Positions 32,668-41,860 of a DNA stretch of 64,000 bases are shown piece by piece. The DNA comes from Gemmatirosa kalamazoonensis. GTDB taxonomy: Bacteria; Gemmatimonadota; Gemmatimonadetes; Gemmatimonadales; Gemmatimonadaceae. The DNA lies in contig NZ_CP007128.1 in NCBI RefSeq assembly GCF_000522985.1, positions 3,952,220 through 4,016,219 of the forward strand. The letters are read 5' to 3'. Position 1 is the first letter of the stretch. Each line of letters begins with the position of its first letter. The position numbers were made by a program, and so were the translations under genes. The notes under the pieces were generated by a model. It saw only the letters and a list, made by a program, of their open reading frames with translations, was not told the origin of the DNA and ran no database searches.

Positions 32668-33779
32668 GCGGTCGTGTCCTTGTCGACGGGGGTGGGCATG
32701 GCGGCGCGGCGGCGACGTCGGGCGGCTCCGGTGCCGCCGGACAGCCACCGATCGAGCTCGCCCCAGGTCGTGATGCCGCGGTCGCGCGCGTCGTGGAGCA
32801 GGCGCACGAGACAGTGGGCGGTGGCCACGGCGTCGCCCGCTGCGGAGTGCCGCCACGGCCGGTCGCGCCCGTGGCGTTCCTCGAAGTACGACTCGGCGAA
32901 CCGGTCGGCGCCGTAGAAGTCCGCCACGTGGCCGAGCGACCGACTGCGGAGCTGCGGCAGGAGCTTCCGCGCCAGGCGGACGGTGCACAGCCGACGGCCC
33001 TCGAGCCGGCGACCGCTGGCGCGCTCGATCTCGTGCGTCACGAACCGCCAGTCGAACGTCACGTTGTGGGCGACGAACACGTGGCCGGTGAGCGCGGACA
33101 TGACGTCCTCGCACACCTCGCCGAAGCGCGGCTTGTCGCGCACCATCTCGTGTGTGATGCCGGTGAGCCGCATGATCGCCGGCGGGATCGACCGCTCGGG
33201 GTTCACGAGCGTCTCGTAGACGTCGCGCACCTCGCCGCCCTCCACCACCACGGCCGCGATCTCGGTGATGCGGTGCCCGCGCGTCGGAGCGCCGCCGGTC
33301 GTCTCGACGTCGACAACCACGTACGACAGGTCGAGCAGTCGCTCGTCGTCGCCGGGGGATGCGCGGAGCAGCGTGTCGGACACGCGATCCAGCACCCGTC
33401 GGGACGGACGCGCGGGCGGCGCGGCGACGGGCTCCTCCTGGCGTCGCGCCTCGCGCGCGGCGCGCCACTCCTCGAAGCTCGGCGCCGGGGGGGCGGCGTC
33501 GCGCAGCGGGCCCCCGGCCTCGCGCGGCTGCTGTCCACGTGCGGCGATGGTCCAGCGGCCGTCCGGGAGCTGCTGGAACTCGGCGAACGGTCCGAGCAGC
33601 TCGAGCGCCACGCGCTCGGCGAGCGGCTCGGGCAGGCCCGGGATCTGGCAGACGGAGGAGACGAGCACCGACGACGTCGCCGGGCCACCGGCGAGGAAGT
33701 CGCGGGCCCGCTCGACGAGCAGCGTATCGACCGGTCGGCTGGAGACGCCTCGCGTCACGGGCGAGGGAGAGTGCGGCAT
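32664..33779 (-). CDS. DnaQ-like 3'-5' exonuclease (DEDDh)
   Basis: It is 371 aa. Residues 1-150 form an uncharacterised N-terminal region, possibly winged-helix-like, plus a Pro/Ala/Arg-rich linker. Residues 160-340 are an RNase-T/DnaQ domain: Exo I VVVDVETTGGAPT (DxE), Exo II HVFVAHNVTFDWRFV (NxxFD-like), and Exo III HSAAGDAVATAHCL (HxxxxD). The nearest relatives by pattern are Pol III epsilon and the PolC/DinG-type exonuclease domain. Proofreading and repair or RNA trimming are both possible. The ATG at 33779 (MPHSPSPVTRG) is chosen; no good ribosome-binding site is visible. Divergent from rex. Confidence 0.8.
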   Translation of the reverse strand: MPHSPSPVTRGVSSRPVDTLLVERARDFLAGGPATSSVLVSSVCQIPGLPEPLAERVALELLGPFAEFQQLPDGRWTIAARGQQPREAGGPLRDAAPPAPSFEEWRAAREARRQEEPVAAPPARPSRRVLDRVSDTLLRASPGDDERLLDLSYVVVDVETTGGAPTRGHRITEIAAVVVEGGEVRDVYETLVNPERSIPPAIMRLTGITHEMVRDKPRFGEVCEDVMSALTGHVFVAHNVTFDWRFVTHEIERASGRRLEGRRLCTVRLARKLLPQLRSRSLGHVADFYGADRFAESYFEERHGRDRPWRHSAAGDAVATAHCLVRLLHDARDRGITTWGELDRWLSGGTGAARRRRRAAMPTPVDKDTTA

Positions 33780-33990
33780 GAACGACGACGGGACTGCGAA
33801 GGGCCGACAGGATGCGAAGGGAGCGTCATACCCGCGTCGGGGAAGAACGGGCCGACCGCCGCGCCGCGACCATCCATCGTCACGCCGCACGCCCGAAGAT
33901 AACGCTGCGCGTCGCGCGGCGGTTGGGGCCCCGCATGCGCAAGAATCGTTCGGTGCCGAAGGACCCTACCCCTCCGCCGAGTCCGTGGGC

Positions 33991-34012
33991 TATCTTGTGA
34001 ACGAATTCACAA
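33991..34012 (+). promoter_or_regulatory. Rex operator overlapping the rex promoter
   Basis: TTGTGAACGAATTCACAA at 33995-34012 is a perfect inverted repeat matching the Rex-box consensus TTGTGAAnnnnTTCACAA. It overlaps a possible -10 (TATCTT, 33991-33996) and ends 14 bases before the rex GTG. Rex would therefore repress its own gene when NADH is low, which is known for the family. I see no second copy in the window. Confidence 0.9.
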
Positions 34013-34026
34013 GGTCATCGCCTCCC

Positions 34027-34653
34027 GTGAAGCGCATCGCCGAGTCGACCGTCCGACGCCTCTCCGTCTACATGCGGTACCTGGAGGAGCTGACCGCACG
34101 GGGAATCGCCACCACTTCGAGCGACGAGCTGGCGGAGCACAGCGGCACCACGCCGGCTCAAGTCCGGAAGGACCTCTCGTTCTTCGGCTCGTTCGGGAAG
34201 CGGGGCCTCGGCTACTCCGTCCACGAGCTGCTCGACCGCATCCGGCGCATCCTCGGGCTCGGCCGCGAGTGGAAGGTCGTCATCATCGGCGCCGGGAAGA
34301 TCGGGAGCGCGCTGAGCACCTATCGCGGCTTCACGACGCGCGGCTTCTGCGTCGTCGGCGTGTACGACAAGGACCCGCAGAAGATCGGCCGCCGGTGGGA
34401 CGGGCACCTCGTGCGCGACGTCACCGTGTTCGAGTCGGACGCCGCGGAGCTGCGGCCGGACATCGCGGTGCTCGCGATCCCCGCCGAGAACGTGCAGTCG
34501 GAGGTCGACCGCATCGTGCGCGCGGGGATCAAGGCGATCCTGAACTTCGCGCCCGGCCGGCTGCAGGTGCCCGCGGGTGTGACGCTGAAGACCGTGAACA
34601 TGGCGATGGAGCTCGAGGGGCTCTCGTTCGCCCTCACGAACCGCGACGCCTAA
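34027..34653 (+). CDS. rex: Redox-sensing transcriptional repressor Rex
   Basis: Binds Rex boxes when NADH/NAD is low and releases DNA on NADH binding. It is 208 aa. The N-terminal winged helix is STVRRLSVYMRYLEEL with the recognition region TTPAQVRKDLSFFGSFGKRGLGY. The Rossmann domain has VVIIGAGKIGSAL at about 85-97, and a swapped C-terminal helix (LKTVNMAMELEGLSFALT) gives the dimer. The GTG at 34027 lies directly after the perfect operator; upstream in-frame GTGs would place the operator inside the coding region and are rejected. The TAA stop and the TAG stop of rsmA on the other strand overlap within one GCCTAAC motif. Confidence 0.96.
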   Translation: MKRIAESTVRRLSVYMRYLEELTARGIATTSSDELAEHSGTTPAQVRKDLSFFGSFGKRGLGYSVHELLDRIRRILGLGREWKVVIIGAGKIGSALSTYRGFTTRGFCVVGVYDKDPQKIGRRWDGHLVRDVTVFESDAAELRPDIAVLAIPAENVQSEVDRIVRAGIKAILNFAPGRLQVPAGVTLKTVNMAMELEGLSFALTNRDA

Positions 34654-35471
34654 CGCGCGCGCAGCGCGGCGACGACGCGCGCGAAGTCCTCGGGTGACAG
34701 CGTCTCGGGGCGCGCTTCCGGATCGACGCGCGATGCCGCGAGCACGGCGTCGGCCTCCTCGACGGACAGACTCGCCACGGTGCGCAGCACGCGCCGCATC
34801 TGCTTCCGCCGCAGGCCGAACGCGGCGATGACGAACGCGCGGTAGCGCTCCTCGACGTCGGCCGGCACGACGGGATCGTCGCGCGGCACGAGGCGGATGA
34901 CGGCGGAATCGACCTGCGGCGGCGGCGAGAACGCGCCCGGGGGGACGCGGAACAGCACCTCGGCGCGCGCGAAGCCCTGCACGTTCACCGACAGCGCGCC
35001 GTACTCCTTGCTCCCGGGCGCGGCGACGACACGCTGCGCGACCTCGAGCTGCACGAGGTACACGGCGCGCGACGGACGCGGCGGCCGCAGCGCGTGGAAG
35101 AGGATCGGCGTCGTGATGTAGTACGGCACGTTGCCGACGAGAGCGTACGGCCCGTCGGCGAGCGCACCGAGGTCCGTCTCCAGCACGTCCGCCTCGACGA
35201 TGCGCACGTTCGGTCGCGTGGCGTAGCGCTCGCGCAGTAGCGCGGCGAGATCGCGATCGAGCTCGATGGCGACGAGGCGCCGCGCGCGGTCGACCAGCAG
35301 ATCCGTCAGCGCGCCGCGTCCGGGTCCGATCTCGAGCACCGTCTCGGTGCCGCCGAGATCGAGCGCGCCGGCGATGCGCTCCAGCGCCGAGCGGTCGCGC
35401 AGGAAGTGCTGGCCGAAGCGCTTGCGCGCGCGCGGATAGCCGCCGTCGCGCGTCGGCCGGGCGCGGCTCAC
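34650..35471 (-). CDS. rsmA: 16S rRNA (adenine-1518/1519) dimethyltransferase
   Basis: Dimethylates two adenines in helix 45 of 16S rRNA (KsgA). It is 273 aa. KRFGQHFLRDRSALERIA at the N-terminus, the SAM site VLEIGPGRGALTDLLV, acidic AIELDRDL, and the catalytic NVPYYITTPILFHAL (NLPY-type) are all present. The C-terminal helical domain has FGLRRKQMRRVLR. The GTG at 35471 overlaps the phosphatase stop (GTGA). It converges with rex, and the stop codons overlap. Confidence 0.95.
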   Translation of the reverse strand: MSRARPTRDGGYPRARKRFGQHFLRDRSALERIAGALDLGGTETVLEIGPGRGALTDLLVDRARRLVAIELDRDLAALLRERYATRPNVRIVEADVLETDLGALADGPYALVGNVPYYITTPILFHALRPPRPSRAVYLVQLEVAQRVVAAPGSKEYGALSVNVQGFARAEVLFRVPPGAFSPPPQVDSAVIRLVPRDDPVVPADVEERYRAFVIAAFGLRRKQMRRVLRTVASLSVEEADAVLAASRVDPEARPETLSPEDFARVVAALRAR

Positions 35472-37087
35472 GTCGCGCTCTGCACCACGACGACGGTGAG
35501 ATCGTCGCGCTGCGGCGCGTCGCCGACGTGCGCGTCGAGCCGGTCGAGGATGCGGCGCAGCACCTCGTCGGGCTCCTCGCGCACCGACGCACGCGCCGCG
35601 TCGACGACGGCGTCCTCGCCGAGTCGCGCGCCGTCGCGGTCGCGTGCGTCGCTCACACCGTCGGTGAACAGCAGCAGCACGTCGGAGCCGCGACGCCACG
35701 GCACCGCGCGCGTCGCCGGCGGCTCGTCCACCATGCCTAACGGCGGCGCGGTGGCGACGAGCCGCTCCACCTCGCCGCCCGGGCGCAGCACGAACGCGTG
35801 CGGGTGACCGGCATTCGCGTAGCGCAGCTCACCGCGCTCGGGGTCGACCACCGCGTAGAGCGTGGAGATGAACATCTCGGTGCTCGTGAGCTCCTCGCGC
35901 AGCGAGTGCAGCACGGCGCCGAGCGTCTCGCCGGGATCCTCCGACGACTGCGCGTGGATGGCCGACGCGCTCATGGCGAGCGCCATGATGAGCGCCGCGC
36001 GGTAACCGTGCCCCGACACGTCGCCGATCATCACGCCCGTGCCGCGGTCGCCGACGCGGAAGAGATGATAGAAGTCGCCGGCGACGCTCTCCGCGGGCAC
36101 CACGCGCGCGGCGACGCGCGCCGCCGGCGCGACCGCGTTCACGGACGGCAGGAGCTTCATCTGCAGGTCGTGCGCGAGCGCCATCTCGTGCGACAGCCGC
36201 TGCTGCTGCAGCGACGCACGCACCAGCCGCGCGTTCTGGATCGCGGCGGCGATCTGCGACGCGATGGCCGCGACGAGCTTGAGGTCTCCCGCCGTGAACG
36301 CGTGCCGCCCGCGGCGCCCGGAGAGGTTCACGACGCCGAGCGGCTCGCCGCCCTCGGGAGTGCTCCAGAGAATCGGCACGGACAGCATCTCGCCGTGCCG
36401 GTACGCGGCCTCGCCGGCGCTCGGAGTGGCGGTGCGCTCGGCGATGATCGGGTGCAGCGTGCGGAAGACCGTGGCGGACACGCTCGCCTCGTCGCCGACG
36501 GCGATCGGCGGCACCGTCTCGGGGGCGGTGCCGAGCACGGCGACGGCCTGCAGGGTGCCGGTGACGCGATCGAGCAGCAGGATCGAGCCGCGCGACGCGC
36601 CGACCGTCTCCGACACCTCGGTGAGGATCGTCGACGCGGTCTCCTCCAACGTGACGGCGCGGCCGAGGATCTCGCTGATCGTGTAGAGGAGGTTGATCTC
36701 CTCGTAGCGCTCGGCGAGCTCGATCGCCGCCTGCTCCACCTCGGTGCTCGACGCGAGATGCCGTCCGACGACGTGCGTGAGCAGATCGGCGTGGACCTCG
36801 AGCGGTGTGCGGTCGTCGGCGCACGGGCCGGCGACGACGTAGGTGCGCGCGATGCCGGCGATGGGTGCCACGATGAGCGGCCCGTCGGCCGACTCGGTCG
36901 CGAGCGGCTCCGTCGTGGTCGGGAACGCGGCCGGGGGCGCGGGCCCGGCGAACGATGCCGCGCGCAGCTCCGGCGGGTCGGCGGGACCGGCGGGGGTGCG
37001 CCACACGCTGACGTGACAGCCGGTCGCCGCGTGGAACGCGCGCAGGAGGGCGTCGAGCCCTGCCGCCCGCCCGCCCGCCGCCGCCAT
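35468..37087 (-). CDS. GAF-domain PP2C/SpoIIE-type serine phosphatase
   Basis: It is 539 aa. The N-terminal ~120 residues are of unknown fold. Then comes a GAF domain (about 145-290: ERYEEINLLYTISEILGRA..., SVPILWSTPEGGEPLGVVNLS). A short coiled linker (LQQQRLSHEMALAHDLQMKLLP) leads to the SpoIIE/RsbU phosphatase domain with metal-site VAGDFYHLFRVGD, MIGDVSGHG and LLLFTDGVSDARD near the end. Such enzymes dephosphorylate STAS antagonists and start partner switching. The following genes encode a kinase-type anti-sigma protein and a STAS protein, so all parts are together. The ATG at 37087 lies two bases after the kinase stop. Confidence 0.9.
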   Translation of the reverse strand: MAAAGGRAAGLDALLRAFHAATGCHVSVWRTPAGPADPPELRAASFAGPAPPAAFPTTTEPLATESADGPLIVAPIAGIARTYVVAGPCADDRTPLEVHADLLTHVVGRHLASSTEVEQAAIELAERYEEINLLYTISEILGRAVTLEETASTILTEVSETVGASRGSILLLDRVTGTLQAVAVLGTAPETVPPIAVGDEASVSATVFRTLHPIIAERTATPSAGEAAYRHGEMLSVPILWSTPEGGEPLGVVNLSGRRGRHAFTAGDLKLVAAIASQIAAAIQNARLVRASLQQQRLSHEMALAHDLQMKLLPSVNAVAPAARVAARVVPAESVAGDFYHLFRVGDRGTGVMIGDVSGHGYRAALIMALAMSASAIHAQSSEDPGETLGAVLHSLREELTSTEMFISTLYAVVDPERGELRYANAGHPHAFVLRPGGEVERLVATAPPLGMVDEPPATRAVPWRRGSDVLLLFTDGVSDARDRDGARLGEDAVVDAARASVREEPDEVLRRILDRLDAHVGDAPQRDDLTVVVVQSAT

Positions 37088-37089
37088 CG

Positions 37090-37581
37090 TCAGCCGCTCC
37101 TCGGGCGCTGGAGCGTCAGACGTACGACCGTGCCGGGCGCGCCGGCATCGACGCGTTCGACACGGTCCATCAGCTTGCGCATCAGGAACAGCCCGCGCCC
37201 GTCCTCGCGGTCGAGCCACTCCGCGGAGCTCGGGTCGGGCTCGTACGCCTCGATGTCGAAGCCCTTCCCCTCGTCCTGCACCTCGAGGACGATCGCCTGC
37301 GCGTCCATCGCGGCACGCACGCGCACGTGCTTGTCGGCGTCGTCGTTGTTGCCGCGCAGGATCGCGTTCGACAACGCCTCGGTGAGCGCGACGGGCACGT
37401 TCAGCGCGCACACGCGGCGCGGATAGTGGAACTCCGCGCACTGCCGCGCGACGAGATCCACGATGCGCTCGATGTAGCGGACGTCGCTCGGAAAGTCGAT
37501 GTCGAACGTCAGCCGCATCGCGTCGGGCGTGGGTGCTGAAGGATCGGACCCGTTCGCGTCGCGGTCGCTCGTACCGATCAT
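37090..37581 (-). CDS. RsbW/SpoIIAB-like anti-sigma serine kinase
   Basis: A 163-aa GHKL ATPase: N-box VALTEALSNAILRGNN, G1 VQDEGKGFDIE, and G2 DGRGLFLMRKLMD. Family members phosphorylate a STAS antagonist and bind a sigma factor or another target. The first ~20 residues are a polar leader, so the start could be the downstream ATG (MRLTFDIDF). It is adjacent to the SpoIIE phosphatase and followed upstream in the transcript by the STAS gene. No sigma factor is encoded in the window. Confidence 0.88.
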   Translation of the reverse strand: MIGTSDRDANGSDPSAPTPDAMRLTFDIDFPSDVRYIERIVDLVARQCAEFHYPRRVCALNVPVALTEALSNAILRGNNDDADKHVRVRAAMDAQAIVLEVQDEGKGFDIEAYEPDPSSAEWLDREDGRGLFLMRKLMDRVERVDAGAPGTVVRLTLQRPRSG

Positions 37582-37619
37582 CGTGCGGAGGTGCGCGCCG
37601 CGGGCCCCGGGGCGGTCGA

Positions 37620-37952
37620 TCAGAAGCTCGCGAGGCCGCGCTCGCGGGAATCCGCGATCTGGAACAGCGTGTCGAGCTTCGTGAGCTCGAACAGCGTCTT
37701 CAGGTCGTCGTTCAGGTTGGCCAGCCGCAGCTCGCCGCCCTGCTCGCGGATCTTCTTGGAGAGCGAGACGAGCACGCCGAGCCCCGAGCTGTCGATGTAG
37801 CCCGTGCGGCTGAAGTCGATCAGGAACTTGCGCTCGCCGCGCTCCAGCTCGTCGAGCACCTTCTGCTTCAGCTCCTGCCTGTTGCCGACGATGAGCTGTC
37901 CCTCCACGTCCACCACGAGAACGTCGCCTTGCCGATGCATCGAGAAGCTCAT
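37620..37952 (-). CDS. STAS-domain anti-anti-sigma factor
   Basis: It is 110 aa, SpoIIAA/RsbV type. SMHRQGDVLVVDVEGQLI begins the beta sheet, and IDFSRTGYIDSSGLGVLVSL holds the phosphorylatable serine (Ser55/56 in DSSGLG). FELTKLDTLFQIADS ends the fold. GGAG lies nine bases before the ATG at 37952. It is the switch partner for the kinase and phosphatase genes just downstream in the same direction. Confidence 0.92.
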   Translation of the reverse strand: MSFSMHRQGDVLVVDVEGQLIVGNRQELKQKVLDELERGERKFLIDFSRTGYIDSSGLGVLVSLSKKIREQGGELRLANLNDDLKTLFELTKLDTLFQIADSRERGLASF

Positions 37953-37986
37953 GGGTCGGTCTCCGAATCGATCGCGAGAAATACGG

Positions 37987-39003
37987 TCAGTTGGCCGCGG
38001 CCTGCAGTGCGGTGATCGCGGCGACGTTGATAATGTCCTCGGCGACGGCGCCGCGCGAGAGATCGCTGCACGGTCGTGCGAGGCCCTGAATGATGGGTCC
38101 CACCGCGGCCGCGCCGGCGATCCGCTGCACCAGCTTGTACCCGATGTTGCCGGCGTCGAGCGAGGGAAAGACCAGCACGTTCGCCTGCCCCGCCACCGGG
38201 CTTCCGGGCGCCTTCCGCTCGCCCACCGTGCGGACGAGCGCGGCATCGCCTTGCAATTCTCCGTCCACTGCGAGCGTCGGCTCCAGCTCGCGCACGCGGG
38301 CGAGCGCTGCGCGCACCAGATCGATGCTCGGCCCGCTCCCGCTGCCGCGCGTGCCGAACGAGAGCAACGCGACGCGCGGCTCGTCGCCGACGATGCGCCG
38401 CCGGTCGCGCGCCGCCGCCACCGCGATGTCGGCGAGCTGCTCGGCGCTCGGGTACGGCACGACGGCGCAGTCGGTGAACGTGAGGACTTCGGGGCCCTTG
38501 CCGCGGAAGTCGGCCACGACCATGTAGAACGCGCTCGACACCGTGCGCACGCCGGCGCCGGGGCCGACGAGCCAGAGCGCGGCGCGGAGCACGTCCGCCG
38601 TCGTGTGCGCGGCCCCGGCGACGCAGCCGTCGACGTCCCCGCGCGCGACGAGCGTGTCGGCGACGTAGAGCGCCCGGCCAGCGAGCGGCTCGGCGGCGTC
38701 GCGCGTGAGCCCCTTCGCGGCCCGACGCTCGAGCAGGCGCTCCACGACCGCGCCGCGGACCATGGGATCCCTGGCGTCGACGGTCTCGGCGCCGGCGCGC
38801 TCCAGCTCGCGGAGCACGTGCTCTGCCGGTCGCTCGTCGTCGGCGTGGCCGAGCACCAGCACCGGGCGCACGACCTCCTGCTCGAGCAGCGTGCGCACGG
38901 CATCGGTGGTGCGCGCGTCGCCCATCTCGGCGAACGCCACGCGCTTGCGCAGCAGGCGCGCGCGGACGCGCGCCGTCGAGAGAAAGTCGGAGCCGCCGCT
39001 CAC
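37987..39003 (-). CDS. pta: Phosphate acetyltransferase (PTA/PTB family)
   Basis: Interconverts acetyl-CoA and acetyl phosphate. It is 338 aa, the short form without the N-terminal regulatory domains of enteric Pta. Typical segments include [57 protein letters not shown] (usually SFSTKGS), [11 protein letters not shown] and [20 protein letters not shown]. Phosphate butyryltransferase cannot be fully excluded. The GTG at 39003 overlaps the coaD stop (GTGA). No ackA is next to it. Confidence 0.88.
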   Translation of the reverse strand: MSGGSDFLSTARVRARLLRKRVAFAEMGDARTTDAVRTLLEQEVVRPVLVLGHADDERPAEHVLRELERAGAETVDARDPMVRGAVVERLLERRAAKGLTRDAAEPLAGRALYVADTLVARGDVDGCVAGAAHTTADVLRAALWLVGPGAGVRTVSSAFYMVVADFRGKGPEVLTFTDCAVVPYPSAEQLADIAVAAARDRRRIVGDEPRVALLSFGTRGSGSGPSIDLVRAALARVRELEPTLAVDGELQGDAALVRTVGERKAPGSPVAGQANVLVFPSLDAGNIGYKLVQRIAGAAAVGPIIQGLARPCSDLSRGAVAEDIINVAAITALQAAAN

Positions 39004-39476
39004 CGCGCGAACCGCGCGCGCAGCGCCGCGGCGACCATCGGGCGGACGAGCGCGCTCACGTCGCCACCGTTGCGCGCGATCTCGCGCACGAACGTGGAGC
39101 TCACGTGCGCGACCTCGCCGCCCGGCACGAGGAACACCGTCTCCGCCTCGGGCACGAGCAGTCGATTGTGCCGCGCCATCACGGTCTCGTAGTCGAAGTC
39201 GACGACGCCGCGCACGCCGCGCACGAGAACGCTCGCGCCCACGTCGCGCGCGAGGTCGGCGAGCAGCCCGTCGAACGCGCGCACCTCGACGCGGTCGCTG
39301 CCGACGACGGCGCGCAGCATCTCGGCCCGCTCGTCGAGCGAGAACAGCGGCGACTTGCCGGAGTTCACCGCGACGGCGACGACGAGGCGATCGACGACAC
39401 GCAGCGCGCGCGTGACGATGTCCTCATGACCGAGCGTCACGGGATCGAAGCTGCCGGCGTAGAGTCCGACGCGCAT
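39000..39476 (-). CDS. coaD: Phosphopantetheine adenylyltransferase
   Basis: Penultimate step of coenzyme A synthesis. It is 158 aa. The nucleotidyltransferase motif [15 protein letters not shown] (TxGH at 14-17) starts the protein. [29 protein letters not shown] and [18 protein letters not shown] complete the family pattern. The ATG at 39476 overlaps the rsmD stop by one base. The rsmD-coaD pairing is widespread. Confidence 0.96.
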   Translation of the reverse strand: MRVGLYAGSFDPVTLGHEDIVTRALRVVDRLVVAVAVNSGKSPLFSLDERAEMLRAVVGSDRVEVRAFDGLLADLARDVGASVLVRGVRGVVDFDYETVMARHNRLLVPEAETVFLVPGGEVAHVSSTFVREIARNGGDVSALVRPMVAAALRARFAR

Positions 39477-39997
39477 CAGTCGCGGCGGCGGTAGAACGTG
39501 ATCGACGTGAGACCGTAACGGCGCCGCTCCCCTCCTTCCGGCAGACGCGTCGACGACGCGTGCTCGACACCGAGCACGTCGGCGAACGGCACCTCGAGCC
39601 AGCGCTCGGCGAGGCGCACCGCGGCGTCGAGCGCGTACGGCGGGTCGGCGAACGCGACGTCGTACGCGCGCGCCGGCAGGTCCGCGACGAACCGCAGCCC
39701 GTCCGCGCGATGCACGCGCGCCGCGGCGCCGGCGCCGAGCCCCTCGACGTTGCGGGTGATGAGGCGCAGCGACGTCGGGGCGGAGTCGACGAAGTCGACG
39801 CTCTCCGCGCCGCGCGACAGCGCCTCGAGCCCGAGCGCGCCGGAGCCGGCGAACAGGTCGAGCACGCGCGCGCCGGGCAGGTCGCGCGCGACGATGCTCA
39901 TCCACGCCTCGCGGATCTTGTCGGTCGTCGGGCGCACCCGATCGTCGTCGGGCGTCTCGATCTGACGGCCGCGCCAGCGGCCCGCGACGATGCGCAC
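39476..39997 (-). CDS. rsmD: 16S rRNA (guanine-966-N2)-methyltransferase
   Basis: It is 173 aa. MRIVAGRWRGRQIETP start, VRPTTDKIREAWMSI, SAM motif VLDLFAGSGALGLEALSRGA, and the catalytic DVAFADPPYALD (DPPY). The GTG at 39997 lies four bases after the recJ stop; the upstream bases include a GTTAGGC copy that overlaps that stop. Confidence 0.95.
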   Translation of the reverse strand: MRIVAGRWRGRQIETPDDDRVRPTTDKIREAWMSIVARDLPGARVLDLFAGSGALGLEALSRGAESVDFVDSAPTSLRLITRNVEGLGAGAAARVHRADGLRFVADLPARAYDVAFADPPYALDAAVRLAERWLEVPFADVLGVEHASSTRLPEGGERRRYGLTSITFYRRRD

Positions 39998-40001
39998 GCC
40001 G

Positions 40002-41776
40002 TTAGGCCTTCGCCGCGGGCGCCACGTCGAGGAGCCGCGCCTGCAGGCGGCTCTCGCCGCGGTACTCGTCGCGCTCCAGGCGGTACGCGACGTCGACCCG
40101 CTCCACGCCCTCGAGCAGCGGAGCCCGCGACGCGAGCCCCCATCCGATCGCGTCGGCCGGGCCGGTCGTCGTGTCGAAGCGCAGGCGCAGCCCGTCCTCG
40201 CCGACGAAGCGCGGGCGTGCGGCGAGCTTCACACCGCGCGACGCGAGCACGGGCGCGGCGTTGCCGACGCCGAACGGCTCGAAGTGCCGCAGCAGCGACT
40301 CCAGCTCCGCGTTCGCCTCGTCGATCGGCAGCTCGAGATCGATGCGCAGCTCGGGAACGAGATCGTCGGGCGTGAGCCGCGCGCGCGCGCGACGTCGTTG
40401 AATCGCTCGGCGAACGCGGGCAGCTTCGCCGCGTCGAGCGTGACGCCGGCCGCGGCGCGGTGCCCGCCGAAGCGCTGGAACAGCCCCGCGGCGTCGCACT
40501 CGGAGAGCGCCGCGTGCAGGTCGAACGCGGGAATGGAGCGGCCGCTTCCCTTGCCCACGCCGCCCTCGACGGCGACGAGCACCGCGGGGCGCGCGGTGTC
40601 CTCGACGACGCGCGACGCGACGATGCCGATGACGCCGGGGTGCCATCCTTCGGCGTGGAGCACGATGCCGTACGTCGAATCGAGATCGAGCGCATCGATC
40701 TGTCGGCGCGCGTCGACGAGCGTCGCGCGGTCGATGTCCTGCCGACGGCGGTTCAGCTCCTCCAGCTCGCGGGCGATCGTGTTCGCCTCGTGCTCGTCGT
40801 CGGTGGTGAGCAGCTCCACCCCGCGCAGCGCGTGCGCGAGCCGCCCCACCGCGTTCAGCCGCGGCGCGAGGATGAAGCCGACCCGCCCCGCGGTGAGCGG
40901 TTTCGCGTCGAGCCCCGTGGCGCGCACGAGCGCGCGCAGGCCGGGCAGCGTGGACTCGGCGAGCATGCGCAGGCCGTAGCGCGCGAGCACGCGATTCTCG
41001 CCGCGCAGCGGCGCGATGTCCGCGATGGTCGCGAGCGCCACGAGATCGAGCAGCCGCAGCACGGCGTTCTCGTTGCCGCCGAGCACGCGCGTGACCGCGA
41101 GCGCGAGCTTGTACGCGACGCCGACCGCCGCGAGCCCGCGATCGGCGTCGGGGTACGTGCTGTCCGGCAGGTTCGGGTTCAGGACCGCGAGACACGACGG
41201 CAGCCCGTGACTCCGACCGGGCAGGTGGTGGTCGCTGATGATGACGTCGATGCCCGCCGCGCATAGATCCGAGACCGGGCGGAGCGCGCTCGTGCCGCAG
41301 TCGCACGTGACGACCACCGTCGCGCGCGCCTCGATCGCGGCGCGCACGCCGGCGTCGGTGAGGTCGTAGCCGTCGCTCACGCGGTGCGGGATGAACGGCA
41401 CGACACGGGCACCGTGCGCGCGCAGCACGCGCGTGAGCAGCGCCGTGGAGCACATGCCGTCGACGTCGTAGTCGCCGTGCACGAGCACTGTCTCGCCGAC
41501 GCGGCAGGCGCGCGCGAGGCGCTCGGCCGCGACCTCGACGCCGGCGAGACGGTCGGGCTGGTGGAGCTGCTCGAGCCGCGGGCGGAGGAAGCGGCGCGCG
41601 TCGTCGGGGAGCGCGTGGCCGCGCGCGGCGATGAGGCGCGCGATGGTGTGCGGCAGCCGCAGCTCGGCCTCGATGCGATCGACGATCGCGGCGTCGGGCG
41701 CCGTCGCGTAGACCCAGCGAGGCTGCGGCCGGATGCGCAGCCGAGGGGCGACGGTTGGCACGGCGAGGCTCGTCAC
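40002..41776 (-). pseudogene. recJ: Single-stranded-DNA exonuclease RecJ, frameshifted at a (CG)7 tract
   Basis: 5'-3' single-strand exonuclease of recombination and mismatch repair. The N-terminal ~460 codons are intact: VLVHGDYDVDGMCSTALL, VTCDCGTS, DVIISDHHLPG (DHH) and the DHHA1 part with GKGSGRSIPAFDLHAAL and FGGHRAAAGVTL. Just after ERFNDVARAR the frame breaks in a (CG)7 run (40378-40391). The expected C-terminal OB domain (RLTPDDLVPELRIDLELP ... GVGNAAPVL) continues in another frame to the stop at 40002. Removing one CG restores a full-length protein of about 590 aa. Either a sequencing or assembly slip, a real mutation, or slippage-controlled expression is possible. The start GTG at 41776 (VTSLAVPTVAP) is a choice among several. 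Confidence 0.88.
40378..40391. repeat. (CG)7 dinucleotide tract inside recJ
   Basis: Fourteen bases of alternating C and G at the exact point where recJ changes frame. Six units would keep the frame; seven break it. Alternating CG tracts are known to slip and to form Z-DNA. Confidence 0.85.
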
Positions 41777-41860
41777 GCTGCGCAATCTAGACCTCGCCAG
41801 AGGGGCGAACAAGCGCGCGCGAACGCGCACCCATCGCCCCGTACGCACGCACCGCCGCGC

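Noticed and set aside
40002-41776. Two separate genes instead of one broken recJ
   Set aside because: The two parts join exactly into one RecJ when a CG unit is removed, and the second part has no plausible start or ribosome-binding site.
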